The notes below the pieces were generated by a model, which was not told the DNA's origin, made no database searches, and saw only the letters and a program-made list of their open reading frames with translations. Below, piece after piece: positions 8,327 through 18,723 of a stretch of 39,304 nucleotides of DNA. A program made the position numbers and the translations under genes. This stretch comes from Rhodospirillales bacterium (GTDB lineage: Bacteria; Pseudomonadota; Alphaproteobacteria; ATCC43930; CGMCC-115725). Numbering within the stretch: the stretch's first letter is position 1; every line of letters starts with the position of its first letter. The stretch spans positions 1 to 39,304 of the forward strand of contig CANJCB010000039.1 in the NCBI GenBank assembly GCA_947473305.1, in the 5' to 3' direction.

Positions 8327-10678
8327 TTACAGCTTCGCGCTTCGGATCGCCTGCCAGACGCGCTCCGGCGTGGCCGGCATGTCGAAATGGCGAATACCCA
8401 GAGCCGACAGCGCATGCACGACGGCGTTCATGATGCTGGGGATCGATCCCGCGCAGCCCGCCTCGCCGCATCCCTTCACGCCGAGGTCGTTCGTCGCGGC
8501 CGGGGTGGGAGATTGACCGGATTGAAAGATCCGGGGGAAATGCTCGGCCCTTGGCAGGGCGTAATCCATATAGGATCCGGTGAGGAGCTGCCCGCCCCCG
8601 TCATAGACCGTCCGCTCCATCAGGGTCTGGCCGATCCCCTGGGCGATGCCCCCGTGCAACTGGCCCTCGACGATCATGGGATTGACGACGACGCCGAAGT
8701 CGCTGACGGCGGTATATTTGACGATCTCGGCAATGCCTGTATCGGGGTCGATCTCGACTTCCGCGATGTGGCAGCCGTTCGGGAAGGTCGAAGGCGGACC
8801 GTCGATGGCGAGCTTGGCGTCGAGCGACTGGGGCAGTTCCGGGGGCAGGACGAGACCAGAGCGCAAGGCCCGCGCGATTTCCAGAAGGTCCATGGCCCGG
8901 TCGGTGCCGGCAATCGCGAAGCGACCCTCGGAGAACTCGATGTCCGCGACGGCCACTTCGAGAAGATGCCCGGCGATCTGCCGGCCCTTGGCGATAACCT
9001 CATCGGCCGCGGCGGAAAGCGCGGCGCCGCTGGCCGTCAAGGACCGCGAACCCGCCGTGCCGCCCCCGGCGACCAATTCGTCGCTGTCCCCTTGCAGGAG
9101 CGTGATCCGGTCGAGCGGCACGCCCAGCTTGGCGTTCAGCACCTGGGAAAAGGGCGTCGCATGCCCTTGGCCGTAGTCGAGGGTCCCGGTGATCATGGTG
9201 ACGGACCCATCCGCCTCGAAACGGATGCCGCCCATCTCGCGAGTCTTGCCGGCGGTCACTTCCAGATAGCTCCCGAGCCCGATGCCCCGAAGCTTGCGCT
9301 CGGCGAGGCTTTTCCGGCGTCGCGCCTCGAAGCCGCTCCAATCGGCGAGCCTGACGGCCTTTTCCATGAGCCCGCCGAAATCTCCGCTGTCATAGACCAT
9401 GCCGGAAGCGACCTGCCAGGGCATTTCCTCGGTCCTGACATGGTTGCGGCGGCGCAGATCCAGACGGTCGATGCCAAGCTCGGTCGCGGCGGCATCGATG
9501 AGCCGCTCCATGTAATAGTTGCCCTCCGGCCGCCCCGCCCCCCGATAGGAACCCACCGGGGTCGTATTGGTGAAGACACCCCGGGAGGCCACTTCCACGA
9601 GAGGCGTTCGATAGACGCCGAGGATGTTCTTGGCGGCATTCTCGGTGAAGGGGACGATCGAGACGGGAAAAGCACCGATATTGCCGTATCCCGTCAGCCG
9701 GACGGCGAGGAACCGCCCCTCGGCGTCGAGCGCCAGTTCGGCCAGCATCTCATGGGACCGGCCGTGATGATCGGAGAGGAAGCTTTCCGAGCGGTCGGCC
9801 GTCCACTTGACCGGACGCCCCAGATCCCGCGCGGCATGGAGGACGCAGATATATTCGGGATAAGGCTGGGACTTCATCCCGAAAGAGCCCCCGACATTCC
9901 CGGTCATGACCCGGAGTCTCCCCGGCGCGACGCGAAGGACATCGCGGATCAGCGCCGTCCGCAGGCCGAAGACGCCCTGGCAGCCGACCTGGAGCGTCCA
10001 GCGCCCCGAGGCCTCGTCGTATTCCGCAAGAGCCGAACGAGGCTCCATGGCATTGGTCACGACCCGGCTGTTCTCAAGATGCAGCCGGGTGACATGAGCG
10101 GCCCGCGCAAAGGCGGATTCGACCACCGCCCTGTCGCCGAAGCGGTAGTCCACCGCCACATTTCCGGGCACTCCGGCATGGAGCTGCGGCGCATCGGCGT
10201 CCAGGGCCTCCCTGATCCCCGTCACCGCGGGCAGGGGATCGATCTCGCAGAGCACGGCCTCCGCCGCGTCTCTCGCCCTGGCCGCCGTTTCGGCGACCAC
10301 GCAGGCCAGGGCCTCGCCGCCGAATCGGACCTTGTCCAGCGGCAGAGCGAGGCGCGGCGGCGTGTGCATCGGCGTGCCGTCATGGTTCGGCACGGCGACG
10401 CCGGGCATCAGGCCACCGTAGCCGGCCGCTGCGAGATCCGCCCCGGTATAGATCGCCACAACGCCCGGCATCTCTCGGGCGGCGGAGATATCGATCGCGC
10501 GGATCACGCCATGGGCAAAGGGGCTGCGGACCATGACCGCATGGATCTCGCCGGGAAGATGGAAATCGTCGGTATAGCGGCCCTCGCCGCGCAGCAGGCT
10601 GGCGTCCTCCCGCCGCTTCAACGGCTGGCCGAAGCTCCCTTGCCGAGCCGGCATGGACTCGCGACTGCTGAAATTCAT
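8327..10678 (-). CDS. Xanthine dehydrogenase/aldehyde oxidase family molybdenum-binding subunit (lone large subunit)
   Basis: This 783-residue protein is a CoxL-type large subunit. The N-terminal half begins GQPLKRREDASLLRGEGRYTDD and has the GSYRGAGRPEG loop, which marks form II (AYRGAGR-like) rather than true CO dehydrogenases (AYRCSFR). The C-terminal half has TAGSRSLTASGAAL and the molybdenum-proximal VKGCGEAGCAGS with the expected catalytic Glu. Such subunits hydroxylate aldehydes or N-heterocycles using Mo-cytosine dinucleotide and normally work with an FAD subunit and a 2Fe-2S subunit. Neither is encoded nearby, so partners must be elsewhere. It sits 95 bases upstream of the PatB-like gene on the same strand and 98 bases downstream of the LysR gene. 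The start has GGACAGAG in front. Confidence 0.92.
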   Translation of the reverse strand: MNFSSRESMPARQGSFGQPLKRREDASLLRGEGRYTDDFHLPGEIHAVMVRSPFAHGVIRAIDISAAREMPGVVAIYTGADLAAAGYGGLMPGVAVPNHDGTPMHTPPRLALPLDKVRFGGEALACVVAETAARARDAAEAVLCEIDPLPAVTGIREALDADAPQLHAGVPGNVAVDYRFGDRAVVESAFARAAHVTRLHLENSRVVTNAMEPRSALAEYDEASGRWTLQVGCQGVFGLRTALIRDVLRVAPGRLRVMTGNVGGSFGMKSQPYPEYICVLHAARDLGRPVKWTADRSESFLSDHHGRSHEMLAELALDAEGRFLAVRLTGYGNIGAFPVSIVPFTENAAKNILGVYRTPLVEVASRGVFTNTTPVGSYRGAGRPEGNYYMERLIDAAATELGIDRLDLRRRNHVRTEEMPWQVASGMVYDSGDFGGLMEKAVRLADWSGFEARRRKSLAERKLRGIGLGSYLEVTAGKTREMGGIRFEADGSVTMITGTLDYGQGHATPFSQVLNAKLGVPLDRITLLQGDSDELVAGGGTAGSRSLTASGAALSAAADEVIAKGRQIAGHLLEVAVADIEFSEGRFAIAGTDRAMDLLEIARALRSGLVLPPELPQSLDAKLAIDGPPSTFPNGCHIAEVEIDPDTGIAEIVKYTAVSDFGVVVNPMIVEGQLHGGIAQGIGQTLMERTVYDGGGQLLTGSYMDYALPRAEHFPRIFQSGQSPTPAATNDLGVKGCGEAGCAGSIPSIMNAVVHALSALGIRHFDMPATPERVWQAIRSAKL

Positions 10679-10776
10679 CTCTGTCCGGATGCCTGGGGTG
10701 CCTCGGCTCCGCCGGATCGGGGGCCGGTTTGGAGAGCGCGGATCATGAGGAGCGGCATAAACTCCAACAATTGAAT

Positions 10777-11748
10777 TTACTTCTGGCCCCTAGTCCCCAG
10801 CGGAATAGAAAGCCGGGTCACGCCCGCCTCCATTTCGACCGCGACCGTCTTCAGGGTCTGGACCAGCATCTCGGCCGCGGGCGAGAGGCGCGCGTTGAGG
10901 CGGGAGGTGATGCCGACAGGGCTGCTGGCCGAGGGCAAAGTCACCGGCAGGATGACGATCCGGCCCGCCGCCGCATCCTCGGAAGCCACCTGCCAGGACC
11001 AGACATTGAGATAATTGGTATGAAGCAGAAGCGACCGGTTCATCAGCAGCGAGATGCTCTCCACCACGGGAACCGGCGGGTCGAGATGGTTTTCGCGATA
11101 GGCCCGGTCGACCTGTCCGCGCAGGGTCGTTTCCGGCGGCGGCAGGATCCAGTCCCACTTCAGGAGATCCTTGAGGTTGAGATCCTTCCGACCCGCCAGG
11201 GGATGGCCCGGGCGGACGACGATGCAGGCCTTGTCGGTCAGGAGAACCTCCTGCTGGAGATCGCTGCGCTGACGCCAATCCGGGATCCGGCCGACGATGA
11301 AATCGAGCTTGCCCGCCTGGAGCGCCGGGATCAGGAGATCGTCGGTGCCCTCCATTACCGAGATGACGAGCTTGGGCCGCTTCTGTCGCAGCAGGGCGAT
11401 GGCGCGTGGCAGCAAGACCGGCGAGGCCGCGAGCAAGGTCCCGATGGCGATCCGCCCGCCGGTCCCGTCGCGCAGGTCGGCGATCTCCTGCGCCGCATGG
11501 TCGAGCTGCGAGGTGATGAGCCGCGCCTGGGCGATCAGCGCCTCGCCGTAGATGGTCGGCGCAAGACCGCCGCTCTTGCGGGAGAAGAGCAGGACGCCGA
11601 GCTGGAACTCGGCCGACTGGAGCGACTTCGTGACGGCCGACTGGGTCATGTTGAGCTGCTTGGCAGCCCGGATCATGCTGTTCTCGTCGGCAATCGCGAT
11701 GACCACCCGGAGGTGGCGGAGGGTCAGCTTGTTGGCAAGTTCCTCCAA
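10777..11748 (-). CDS. LysR-family transcriptional regulator
   Basis: This 323-residue regulator has the N-terminal winged helix-turn-helix (LTLRHLRVVIAIADENSMIRAAKQLNMTQSAVTKSLQ in outline, residues 8-46) and a C-terminal periplasmic-binding-like effector domain starting at about residue 97 (GRIAIGTLLAASPVLLP). It resembles the GbpR/PcaQ-like group that responds to aromatic acids or sugars. The start is TTG, 11 bases after the stop of the PotD-like binding protein, with an in-frame stop just upstream, so there is no longer version. It is cotranscribed behind the binding protein, and the divergent region at 12840-13089 carries GGAATA/TATTCC half-sites of LysR type. It probably controls both this operon and the Rieske operon; that is inference. 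Confidence 0.92.
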   Translation of the reverse strand: MEELANKLTLRHLRVVIAIADENSMIRAAKQLNMTQSAVTKSLQSAEFQLGVLLFSRKSGGLAPTIYGEALIAQARLITSQLDHAAQEIADLRDGTGGRIAIGTLLAASPVLLPRAIALLRQKRPKLVISVMEGTDDLLIPALQAGKLDFIVGRIPDWRQRSDLQQEVLLTDKACIVVRPGHPLAGRKDLNLKDLLKWDWILPPPETTLRGQVDRAYRENHLDPPVPVVESISLLMNRSLLLHTNYLNVWSWQVASEDAAAGRIVILPVTLPSASSPVGITSRLNARLSPAAEMLVQTLKTVAVEMEAGVTRLSIPLGTRGQK

Positions 11749-11759
11749 GACTTAAAGCT

Positions 11760-12839
11760 TCATGACGCGAGCCATTGGCTCCAGCGGTCGCGCAGGGTCG
11801 GCAACTGCTCGGCCAGCCAGTCCGCATCGTGGAAAAAGCCGATTTTGGCATGCTCCGGCGTCGTGGGCATCGACTGCACGAACTCGGGCTTGATAAAATC
11901 GAGCGCCCTGGGATCGATCGGCCCGTAGGCGTAGTTCAGCTTTTCGCAGAATTTGGCGAGGCGTTCCGGCTTGGCGCAGGAGGCGACGAATTGCCAGGCG
12001 AGCTTGGCGCGCGGCGTGCCCTTGGCGACGCACCAATTGGTGGCGACGGCCTCGGCCCCCTCCCAGACCATCTCCAGCGGCACGCCGGACTGGATCAGCT
12101 GCGGCGCGCGGGAGCCCCAGACCGGCAGCATGTCGACCTCGGCGTCGCGGACGAGCTGATCGATCTGCCCGCCCTGGGTGTACCAGACCTTGATATGCGG
12201 CTTGATCTCGTCGAGCTTCTTGAAAGCCCGGTTGAGATCCAGGGGATAGAGCTTGTCGACGGTCACGCCGTCAGCCAGGAGCGCGAAGGCGATCGAGGTA
12301 TAGGAGCGATCCCACATGGCGCGCTTCTGGGGGAATTTCTTCACATCCCAGAAGTCCGCCCAGTTCTTCGGGCCGCCGTTGGGGAATTTGTCCTTCCGGT
12401 AGCCCAGGTTGCAGGAGAGGACCGCCGTGACCACCGCGAGGTCCTTGAAGATCCCGCCCTTGGGATAGAGCGCAGAACGATCAACGACCGACCAGTCGAT
12501 ATGCTCGACGAGGCCCTCTTTGTCGGCCTGGATCAGTTCCGCGGAATTGAAGGTCGAGCAGTCCCATTCATAGGTCCCGCTCTGGACCTGCGACTTGAGC
12601 TTGGCGAAGGAAACCGGCGAAACGGCCTTGATCTGGACGCCCGTCTCCTGGGTGAAGGACTTGTAATAGGCCTCGTCCTCGGCCGCGGTCCAGCCGCCGC
12701 CCCAGGTATTGACGTAGAGGATCTTCTCCTGGGCCTCTGCCGCTCCGCGCAGCACGGCGGGGGCTGCGATCGCACCGGCAAGGGCCGCCCCCGTCTTGAG
12801 GATGGAACGCCGGCTTGTCGTCGGATGGGAACTCGTCAT
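11760..12839 (-). CDS. PotD-like extracellular solute-binding protein, Tat-exported (copy 1)
   Basis: This 359-residue protein opens with a twin-arginine signal (TSRRSILKTG, hydrophobic GAALAGAIAAPAVL, cleavage near AEA-QE). The mature part begins ILYVNTWGGGW, the pattern of spermidine/putrescine-type (family 1) binding proteins, with FPNGGPKNWADFWDVKKFP mid-protein. It presents a ligand to an ABC permease, but no permease is adjacent. Tat export implies folding in the cytoplasm. It is a clear paralogue of 33409-34467, sharing YVNTWGG, SPVS.AKLK.QV and FKKLDEIKPHI. It is divergent from the Rieske operon and precedes the LysR gene by 11 bases, so a sensor-type role feeding the regulator is possible. 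Ligand unknown; an aromatic or amine compound is my guess from context. Confidence 0.92.
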   Translation of the reverse strand: MTSSHPTTSRRSILKTGAALAGAIAAPAVLRGAAEAQEKILYVNTWGGGWTAAEDEAYYKSFTQETGVQIKAVSPVSFAKLKSQVQSGTYEWDCSTFNSAELIQADKEGLVEHIDWSVVDRSALYPKGGIFKDLAVVTAVLSCNLGYRKDKFPNGGPKNWADFWDVKKFPQKRAMWDRSYTSIAFALLADGVTVDKLYPLDLNRAFKKLDEIKPHIKVWYTQGGQIDQLVRDAEVDMLPVWGSRAPQLIQSGVPLEMVWEGAEAVATNWCVAKGTPRAKLAWQFVASCAKPERLAKFCEKLNYAYGPIDPRALDFIKPEFVQSMPTTPEHAKIGFFHDADWLAEQLPTLRDRWSQWLAS

Positions 12840-12941
12840 CTCGCCCCCTGCTCTTGATTATTGGAGCTCGCCAGTCGCGAGCGGTTTTGCTCGAAATATG
12901 TGAACAGACCCGCGCGGGATCAGTCAATGAAATTTGCTACA

Positions 12942-12974
12942 GGAATACCTGCGTTACTATTCCACATAGGAATA
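12942..12974. promoter_or_regulatory. Probable LysR-type operator in divergent promoter
   Basis: TATTCC-ACATA-GGAATA (12958-12974) is a perfect 6-5-6 inverted repeat containing the T-N11-A pattern of LysR sites. A third half-site GGAATA lies at 12942-12947, exactly 27 bases before the second GGAATA, so it also pairs inversely with TATTCC across ten bases. The cluster is in the middle of the 250-base gap between the divergent binding-protein/LysR operon and the Rieske operon, where a recognition-plus-activation site pair would be expected. Binding by the LysR protein at 10777-11748 is inference. Confidence 0.5.
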
Positions 12975-13089
12975 CTTACTTGATCCATTTTCATTTGTTC
13001 GCGCTGTTTCGCTGGCACATGATCCTCGGCGACCGATTCATTTAAAGCGGCGCATTCCGACGCCCGCAGCGGCCTGGAGGACGAAGGCG

Positions 13090-14321
13090 ATGAGTTCTGC
13101 TCCGACCGAAGATCCCAAATCCTGGCGCCAGACCAAACGCTGGTTCCGCGATCATCCGGAACTGGGAAAGCCCGGCGAGATCCCCACGGGACCGATGATG
13201 TCGGAGGAATATTACCAGCGGGAACGGAAACTACTCTGGCCCCATGTCTGGCTGATGGTCGGACGGGTCGAGGAAATCCCGGAAGCCGGGCAGTTCTTCA
13301 TCAAGGACATTCCGACCTGCGACGCCACGCTCATCGTGGTGCGGGGGCGTGACGGCAAGATCCGCAGCTTCCACAATGTCTGCACCCATCGGGGCGCGGC
13401 GATCTGCTGGGAGAAGAGCGGAGAGAAGGGCAAGGTCAACGCCTTCGCCTGCCCCTATCACGGCTTCACCTTCGATCTCGAGGGCAAGCTCAGCTGGGTT
13501 CCCGACGAGGAGAACTTCTACGACCTGAAGAAGGAAGAACTAGGCCTGAAATCCGTCCTGACGGATATCTGGGAAGGTTTCATCTTCATCCATATGGATC
13601 CCAACCCGCGCGAGACCCTGAAGGAATATCTCGGGGAGATCGGCACGGGCCTGACCGACTACCCCTTCCAGGACACCCCCTATTTCTACGAATACAAGGC
13701 GGTGGTGCGCTGCAACTGGAAGGTCCTGATGGGCGGCTTCCTGGAGAACTACCATACCCAGGCCCTTCATGCCGGGGCGCGGACCCGGGCGGTCACCAAC
13801 GAGAACCCCTATAGCCACAATTTCGATATCAAGCTGCACGACAAGCACCGCTGGATCTCGCTCTATCGCAGCCCGGACCAGAAGCCGACCAAGGCGGGCG
13901 AGATCGCGTTCCGGGCGGGACGTTCCTCGAAGGACGCCTCGGTCGTCAACAGCGACAAGTGGTGGAAGCTCCACAAGTCCTTCAACATCAACAACATCTT
14001 CCCGAACTTCCAGCTCAACGTGGTCAACGGGGCCTGGTTCCGGCACCTCTTCTGGCCGCTCGGCGTGGACAGCGTCTTGTGGGAATCGCGGATGTATTAC
14101 CCCAAGGCCAAGAACGCCAGCGAAAGGTTCTTCCAGGAATACGCCCGGGTCGCGAGCCGGGACATCATGCTGGAGGACGGCAATGTCTCCGAGCGGTCCC
14201 AGGCGGGGTTGAAGTCGGGCGCGATCACCAAATGGGTGCTCCAGGACGAGGAGGTCGCGATCCAGCATTTCAACAAGGTCGTCGCCGATTATGCCGGCCC
14301 CTGGACTTCGGAGATGTCGCG

Positions 14322-14325
<4 letters not shown>
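13090..14325 (+). CDS. Rieske non-heme iron oxygenase, alpha subunit
   Basis: This 411-residue ring-hydroxylating oxygenase subunit has the Rieske 2Fe-2S motif CTHRG (Cys98, His100) with CPYH (Cys121, His124), and the mononuclear iron site in ENYHTQALH (His222, His227) with a likely third ligand Asp in MLEDGNVSE near residue 361. Enzymes of this family use O2 and electrons from a reductase to hydroxylate or demethylate aromatic compounds. No beta subunit, ferredoxin or reductase gene is adjacent, so it may be an alpha-only oxygenase. A GGAGGACGAAGGCG ribosome region precedes the ATG. Its stop overlaps the next start (ATGA), and the operon continues to a 3-hydroxyanthranilate dioxygenase, which suggests an anthranilate-like substrate; this is inference. 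Confidence 0.94.
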
Positions 14326-16236
<1,911 letters not shown>

Positions 16237-16319
16237 GCGGTCCGGCAGATTTTTTGGATATCGCCGAAGAGGGGTGGGTCCTATCCTCGCGGCCGGCCCG
16301 GGGATCGAGGGAGAAGGCG

Positions 16320-16721
16320 GTGGCGCGCGACATACTGCTGATCGACGACGACGATTTCATGGTCGAGCTCGTGTCGAGCCTGCTCCTTGCCCGGGGATAC
16401 GCCGTCCGATCGGCGCGGGACGGCGAAAGCGGTCTTGCCGAGGCTTTGTGCCAACCGCCGGGACTGGTCATCCTCGACGTGAACATGCCTGGAATGGACG
16501 GCTACACCGTGACGCGCCGATTGGCGGAGGCAGAGTCCACGCGGCGCGTCCCGATTGTCGCCGCGACGGCCAGTTTTCGCGACAACGGCGCGGAGGAAGC
16601 GCGCGCCGCAGGATGCAACGGCTATCTGCCCAAGCCGATCAATGCGGAAGACCTTTATAGAACCGTGGCGACCTTGCTGGGCGAGAGCGCTCCGCCAGAC
16701 CGTCAGGGCGCCGCCGAATAG
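16320..16721 (+). CDS. Stand-alone receiver-domain response regulator
   Basis: This 133-residue CheY-like receiver has the acidic pocket LLIDDDD (residues 6-12), the phosphoacceptor Asp53 in ILDVNMPGMDG, a conserved Ala-Thr-Ala near residue 82 and Lys105 in YLPKPI. There is no output domain. I chose the GTG at 16320, which has a GGGAGAAGG site before it and starts directly at the domain; longer in-frame starts overlap the end of the dioxygenase gene and add no recognisable sequence. It lies convergent to, and overlaps by 19 bases, the HPt gene. It is probably a phosphorelay intermediate with that HPt protein. Cognate kinase not visible nearby. Confidence 0.88.
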   Translation: MARDILLIDDDDFMVELVSSLLLARGYAVRSARDGESGLAEALCQPPGLVILDVNMPGMDGYTVTRRLAEAESTRRVPIVAATASFRDNGAEEARAAGCNGYLPKPINAEDLYRTVATLLGESAPPDRQGAAE

Positions 16722-17059
16722 GCGGCCGCCGCGGCGGTAGCCTGGGCGACGAGGCGCTCTATTTCGCTCAGAAGCCTATCGATATCCGCCACGGAACGAT
16801 CCTTGAGCGCCTGCTCGGCGTTTCCCGCCGTCTCGGACAGCTTTATCGCGCCAAGCTGGGCCGCCGCCGCGGCCAGCCGATGGCACAGCATTTCGGCCCC
16901 CGCATAGTCTTGCCGCCGCAGAAGGTCCGCGAGGTCATCACCGATCGTGCGATAATGTCTGGCGAAGGACCCCATCAGTTTTTTGAGAAGCGCGACATTG
17001 CCATTGATCCGTCGCAAGGTCGGTTCGAGCTCGAAAACGGAAGAAAATCCAGGCTCCAC
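16703..17059 (-). CDS. Stand-alone HPt (histidine phosphotransfer) protein
   Basis: This 118-residue all-helical protein has the HPt signature: AEMLCHRLAAAAAQLGA around His60 (family pattern HRLKGxxxxLGA), preceded by the four-helix-bundle stretch LLKKLMGSFARHY. It would shuttle phosphoryl groups between receiver domains. The usual Lys after HRL is Ala, a mild deviation. The start is GTG at 17059. Its 3' end overlaps the end of the receiver gene on the other strand by 19 bases. With the receiver and the OmpR regulator nearby it forms a partial phosphorelay set. Confidence 0.85.
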   Translation of the reverse strand: MEPGFSSVFELEPTLRRINGNVALLKKLMGSFARHYRTIGDDLADLLRRQDYAGAEMLCHRLAAAAAQLGAIKLSETAGNAEQALKDRSVADIDRLLSEIERLVAQATAAAAAYSAAP

Positions 17060-17117
17060 GGCCCTACCCTACCTTTCCGGCTCGAAGCCCCATCGCTTCC
17101 GCCTCGCCACCGAGAGG

Positions 17118-17159
17118 GAGACCGGGCCGAGCATTTCGGAATATCCGGCGACCGGTCTC
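17118..17159. repeat. 8-base inverted repeat upstream of HPt gene
   Basis: GAGACCGG (17118-17125) and CCGGTCTC (17152-17159) form a perfect inverted repeat with a 26-base loop, in the 162-base gap between the OmpR-type regulator and the HPt gene, both read leftwards. No T-tract follows, so a standard intrinsic terminator is not supported; an operator or mRNA hairpin is possible. Confidence 0.3.
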
Positions 17160-17221
17160 GCCAGGAAATGACGACACGCCAGAATTACGGGTAAATTATC
17201 AAACCTACTCTCGACGCAAGA

Positions 17222-17914
17222 TCAGCCGGGCGGCCCTTCGTCCTTCATCAGGACATAGCCGATGCCACGCTGGGTCTCGATTCGAATAGTGGCGCCCATG
17301 GCCGCAAGGCGTTTGCGGAGATGATGCATCTGCACCTCGATGGAATTGGACGCGATTTCCTCTCCGAAAGCGTAAAGCTTGTCCAAGATCGAAGATTTTG
17401 GAATCGGGCGGCCCACGTTCCGCAGCAGATGGGCCAGAATCCCGAATTCCCGGCGAGGCAGTTCGAGGGTTTGTCCCCCGACTTCAAGCGCCATCTCGTC
17501 GGGCCGCATCACCACATTGCCGCAGACAAGCTGCGGTCCCATGAGGGCCGCGGGACGCCGGAGAAGCGCCCGCAGGCGCGCCGCCAATTCATCGAGATCG
17601 AAAGGCTTCGCCAGGAAATCGTCGGCTCCCGCATTGAGGCCGGCGGTGCGCGATTGGACTTCCGATCCACGGCGCGAAAGAATAAGGACGGGAAGGACGC
17701 TTTTGGTGGCTCGCAGCCGCTTCAGGAAAGTAAGCCCGTCAACCCTGCCGGGTAGCCCGAGGTCCAGGATAATCGCGTCATAAGAGACAGCAGCCAGGGC
17801 CGCCTCCGCCTCCTCGGCATCGGTCGCATTGTCGATCACGAAACCGAGGCTGCCAAGGCCTTCCTTGACAAGCTCTGCAGCGATCTGCTCATCTTCAATA
17901 CAGAGTACGCGCAT
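17222..17914 (-). CDS. OmpR/PhoB-family response regulator
   Basis: This 230-residue two-domain regulator has an N-terminal receiver (CIEDEQ, phosphoacceptor Asp51 in IILDLGLPGRVDG, Lys103 in FLAKPF) and a C-terminal winged helix (residues about 128-225: ELPRREFGILAHLLRNVGRPIPK, SNSIEVQMHHLRKRL, IETQRGIGYVL). It should bind direct repeats of about 10-11 bases and regulate transcription when phosphorylated. No sensor kinase gene adjoins it, although an HPt protein lies 162 bases downstream on the same strand. It could be the factor that reads the phased TGTTAC repeats at 30.8 kb, but that is only a guess. Confidence 0.93.
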   Translation of the reverse strand: MRVLCIEDEQIAAELVKEGLGSLGFVIDNATDAEEAEAALAAVSYDAIILDLGLPGRVDGLTFLKRLRATKSVLPVLILSRRGSEVQSRTAGLNAGADDFLAKPFDLDELAARLRALLRRPAALMGPQLVCGNVVMRPDEMALEVGGQTLELPRREFGILAHLLRNVGRPIPKSSILDKLYAFGEEIASNSIEVQMHHLRKRLAAMGATIRIETQRGIGYVLMKDEGPPG

Positions 17915-18222
17915 GGGTTGAATTTTTACAGTGAGGCCCTATATTTTTCAAGTTAATTGCATCTAATTTTTCATCAACGGATCATATTCACAGTTATAAT
18001 ACACCGAATATAGTGAAGCAGACTTGCATTCATAATAAACTTATCCAAAATCATCCGATCTACTGAGCTGACTTCTCCTGCCCAGGTATGTAGATCGGAT
18101 CAAACTCTGCGCAGCTTTGGAGAATGGCTCGATAGAACTCCGGCGTAAATCGGTGGAATTCGTATCGGTTGCGGAACCCGATCCGGGAATGGGATAAACT
18201 GCCGGGATCGACCAACCCGGCA
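17915..18222. promoter_or_regulatory. AT-rich divergent intergenic region with 11-base inverted repeat
   Basis: This region separates the OmpR regulator (leftwards) from the hydratase genes (rightwards). The first 140 bases are notably AT-rich, suited to promoters for both directions. ATCCGATCTAC (18053-18063) and GTAGATCGGAT (18090-18100) are a perfect 11-base inverted repeat with a 26-base spacer. A second smaller hairpin, GCCGGG (18201-18206) with CCCGGC (18216-18221), ends one base before the ATG chosen for the next gene and could mask its start. No gene is convincing here. Confidence 0.45.
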
Positions 18223-18711
18223 ATGAGCACTCCCATGGCGAAAGTCATATTTCCCGTCGAAGCCACCCATATCATGATGTTCGCGCGCGCCATCGGCGAC
18301 CCCAACCCGGTCTATCACGATCCGACGGCCGCGGCCGGGACCGAAGTCGGCGGCATCATCGCGCCCCCGACCTTTCCCCAGGCGGTCGCGCAATTCGACC
18401 CCGACTATCCGCTCCGACCCAAGCCCGGCGAACCCTGGTTCGGCTCGGCCGCCGAACCGACCGGGAGCACGGCGCAGCGCGGGACCGGCGGCCTCCATGC
18501 CTCGCAGGAATTCGAATACCACCGCGCCCTCCGGCCGGGCGATGTGCTCACGGTCGAAGTCCGGGACGGGGAAAGCTGGGAAAGAGAAAGCAAACGGGCG
18601 GGAAAGCTCTTGTTCAGCGAGAGGATCAAGGAATACCGGGACCAGAACGGCGAACTCGTGATCACAGCGCGCAGCGTGGGGGTCATGACCGAGCGTCCGG
18701 TCGAGAGCTAA
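18223..18711 (+). CDS. FAS1-like/MaoC N-terminal hot-dog dehydratase subunit
   Basis: This 162-residue single hot-dog protein belongs to the FAS1-like dehydratase (MaoC N-terminal) family. FARAIGDPNPVYHD near residues 20-33 is the family hallmark, followed by the IIAPPTFP loop and HASQEFEYHRALRPGDVL. With the MaoC partner 12 bases downstream it should form a split hydratase that adds water to a 2-enoyl-CoA, as in HadAB-like or mesaconyl/methylfumaryl-CoA hydratases. The start is uncertain: I chose ATG 18223, but no good ribosome site precedes it; ATG 18235 and TTG 18169 are alternatives. The neighbouring lyase and Mct-like gene favour a branched dicarboxylyl-CoA substrate, which is inference. 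Confidence 0.82.
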   Translation: MSTPMAKVIFPVEATHIMMFARAIGDPNPVYHDPTAAAGTEVGGIIAPPTFPQAVAQFDPDYPLRPKPGEPWFGSAAEPTGSTAQRGTGGLHASQEFEYHRALRPGDVLTVEVRDGESWERESKRAGKLLFSERIKEYRDQNGELVITARSVGVMTERPVES

Positions 18712-18723
18712 GGAGCCAGACCG

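Noticed and set aside
8327-10678. CO dehydrogenase large subunit
   Set aside because: The active-site loop reads SYRGAGR rather than AYRCSFR, and the other subunits are missing.
8387-10774. A 795-codon open frame on the plus strand opposite the molybdenum hydroxylase gene
   Set aside because: It mirrors the codon structure of the real gene, has His/Gly/Arg/Asp-rich composition typical of antisense frames in GC-rich DNA, and shows no family motif.
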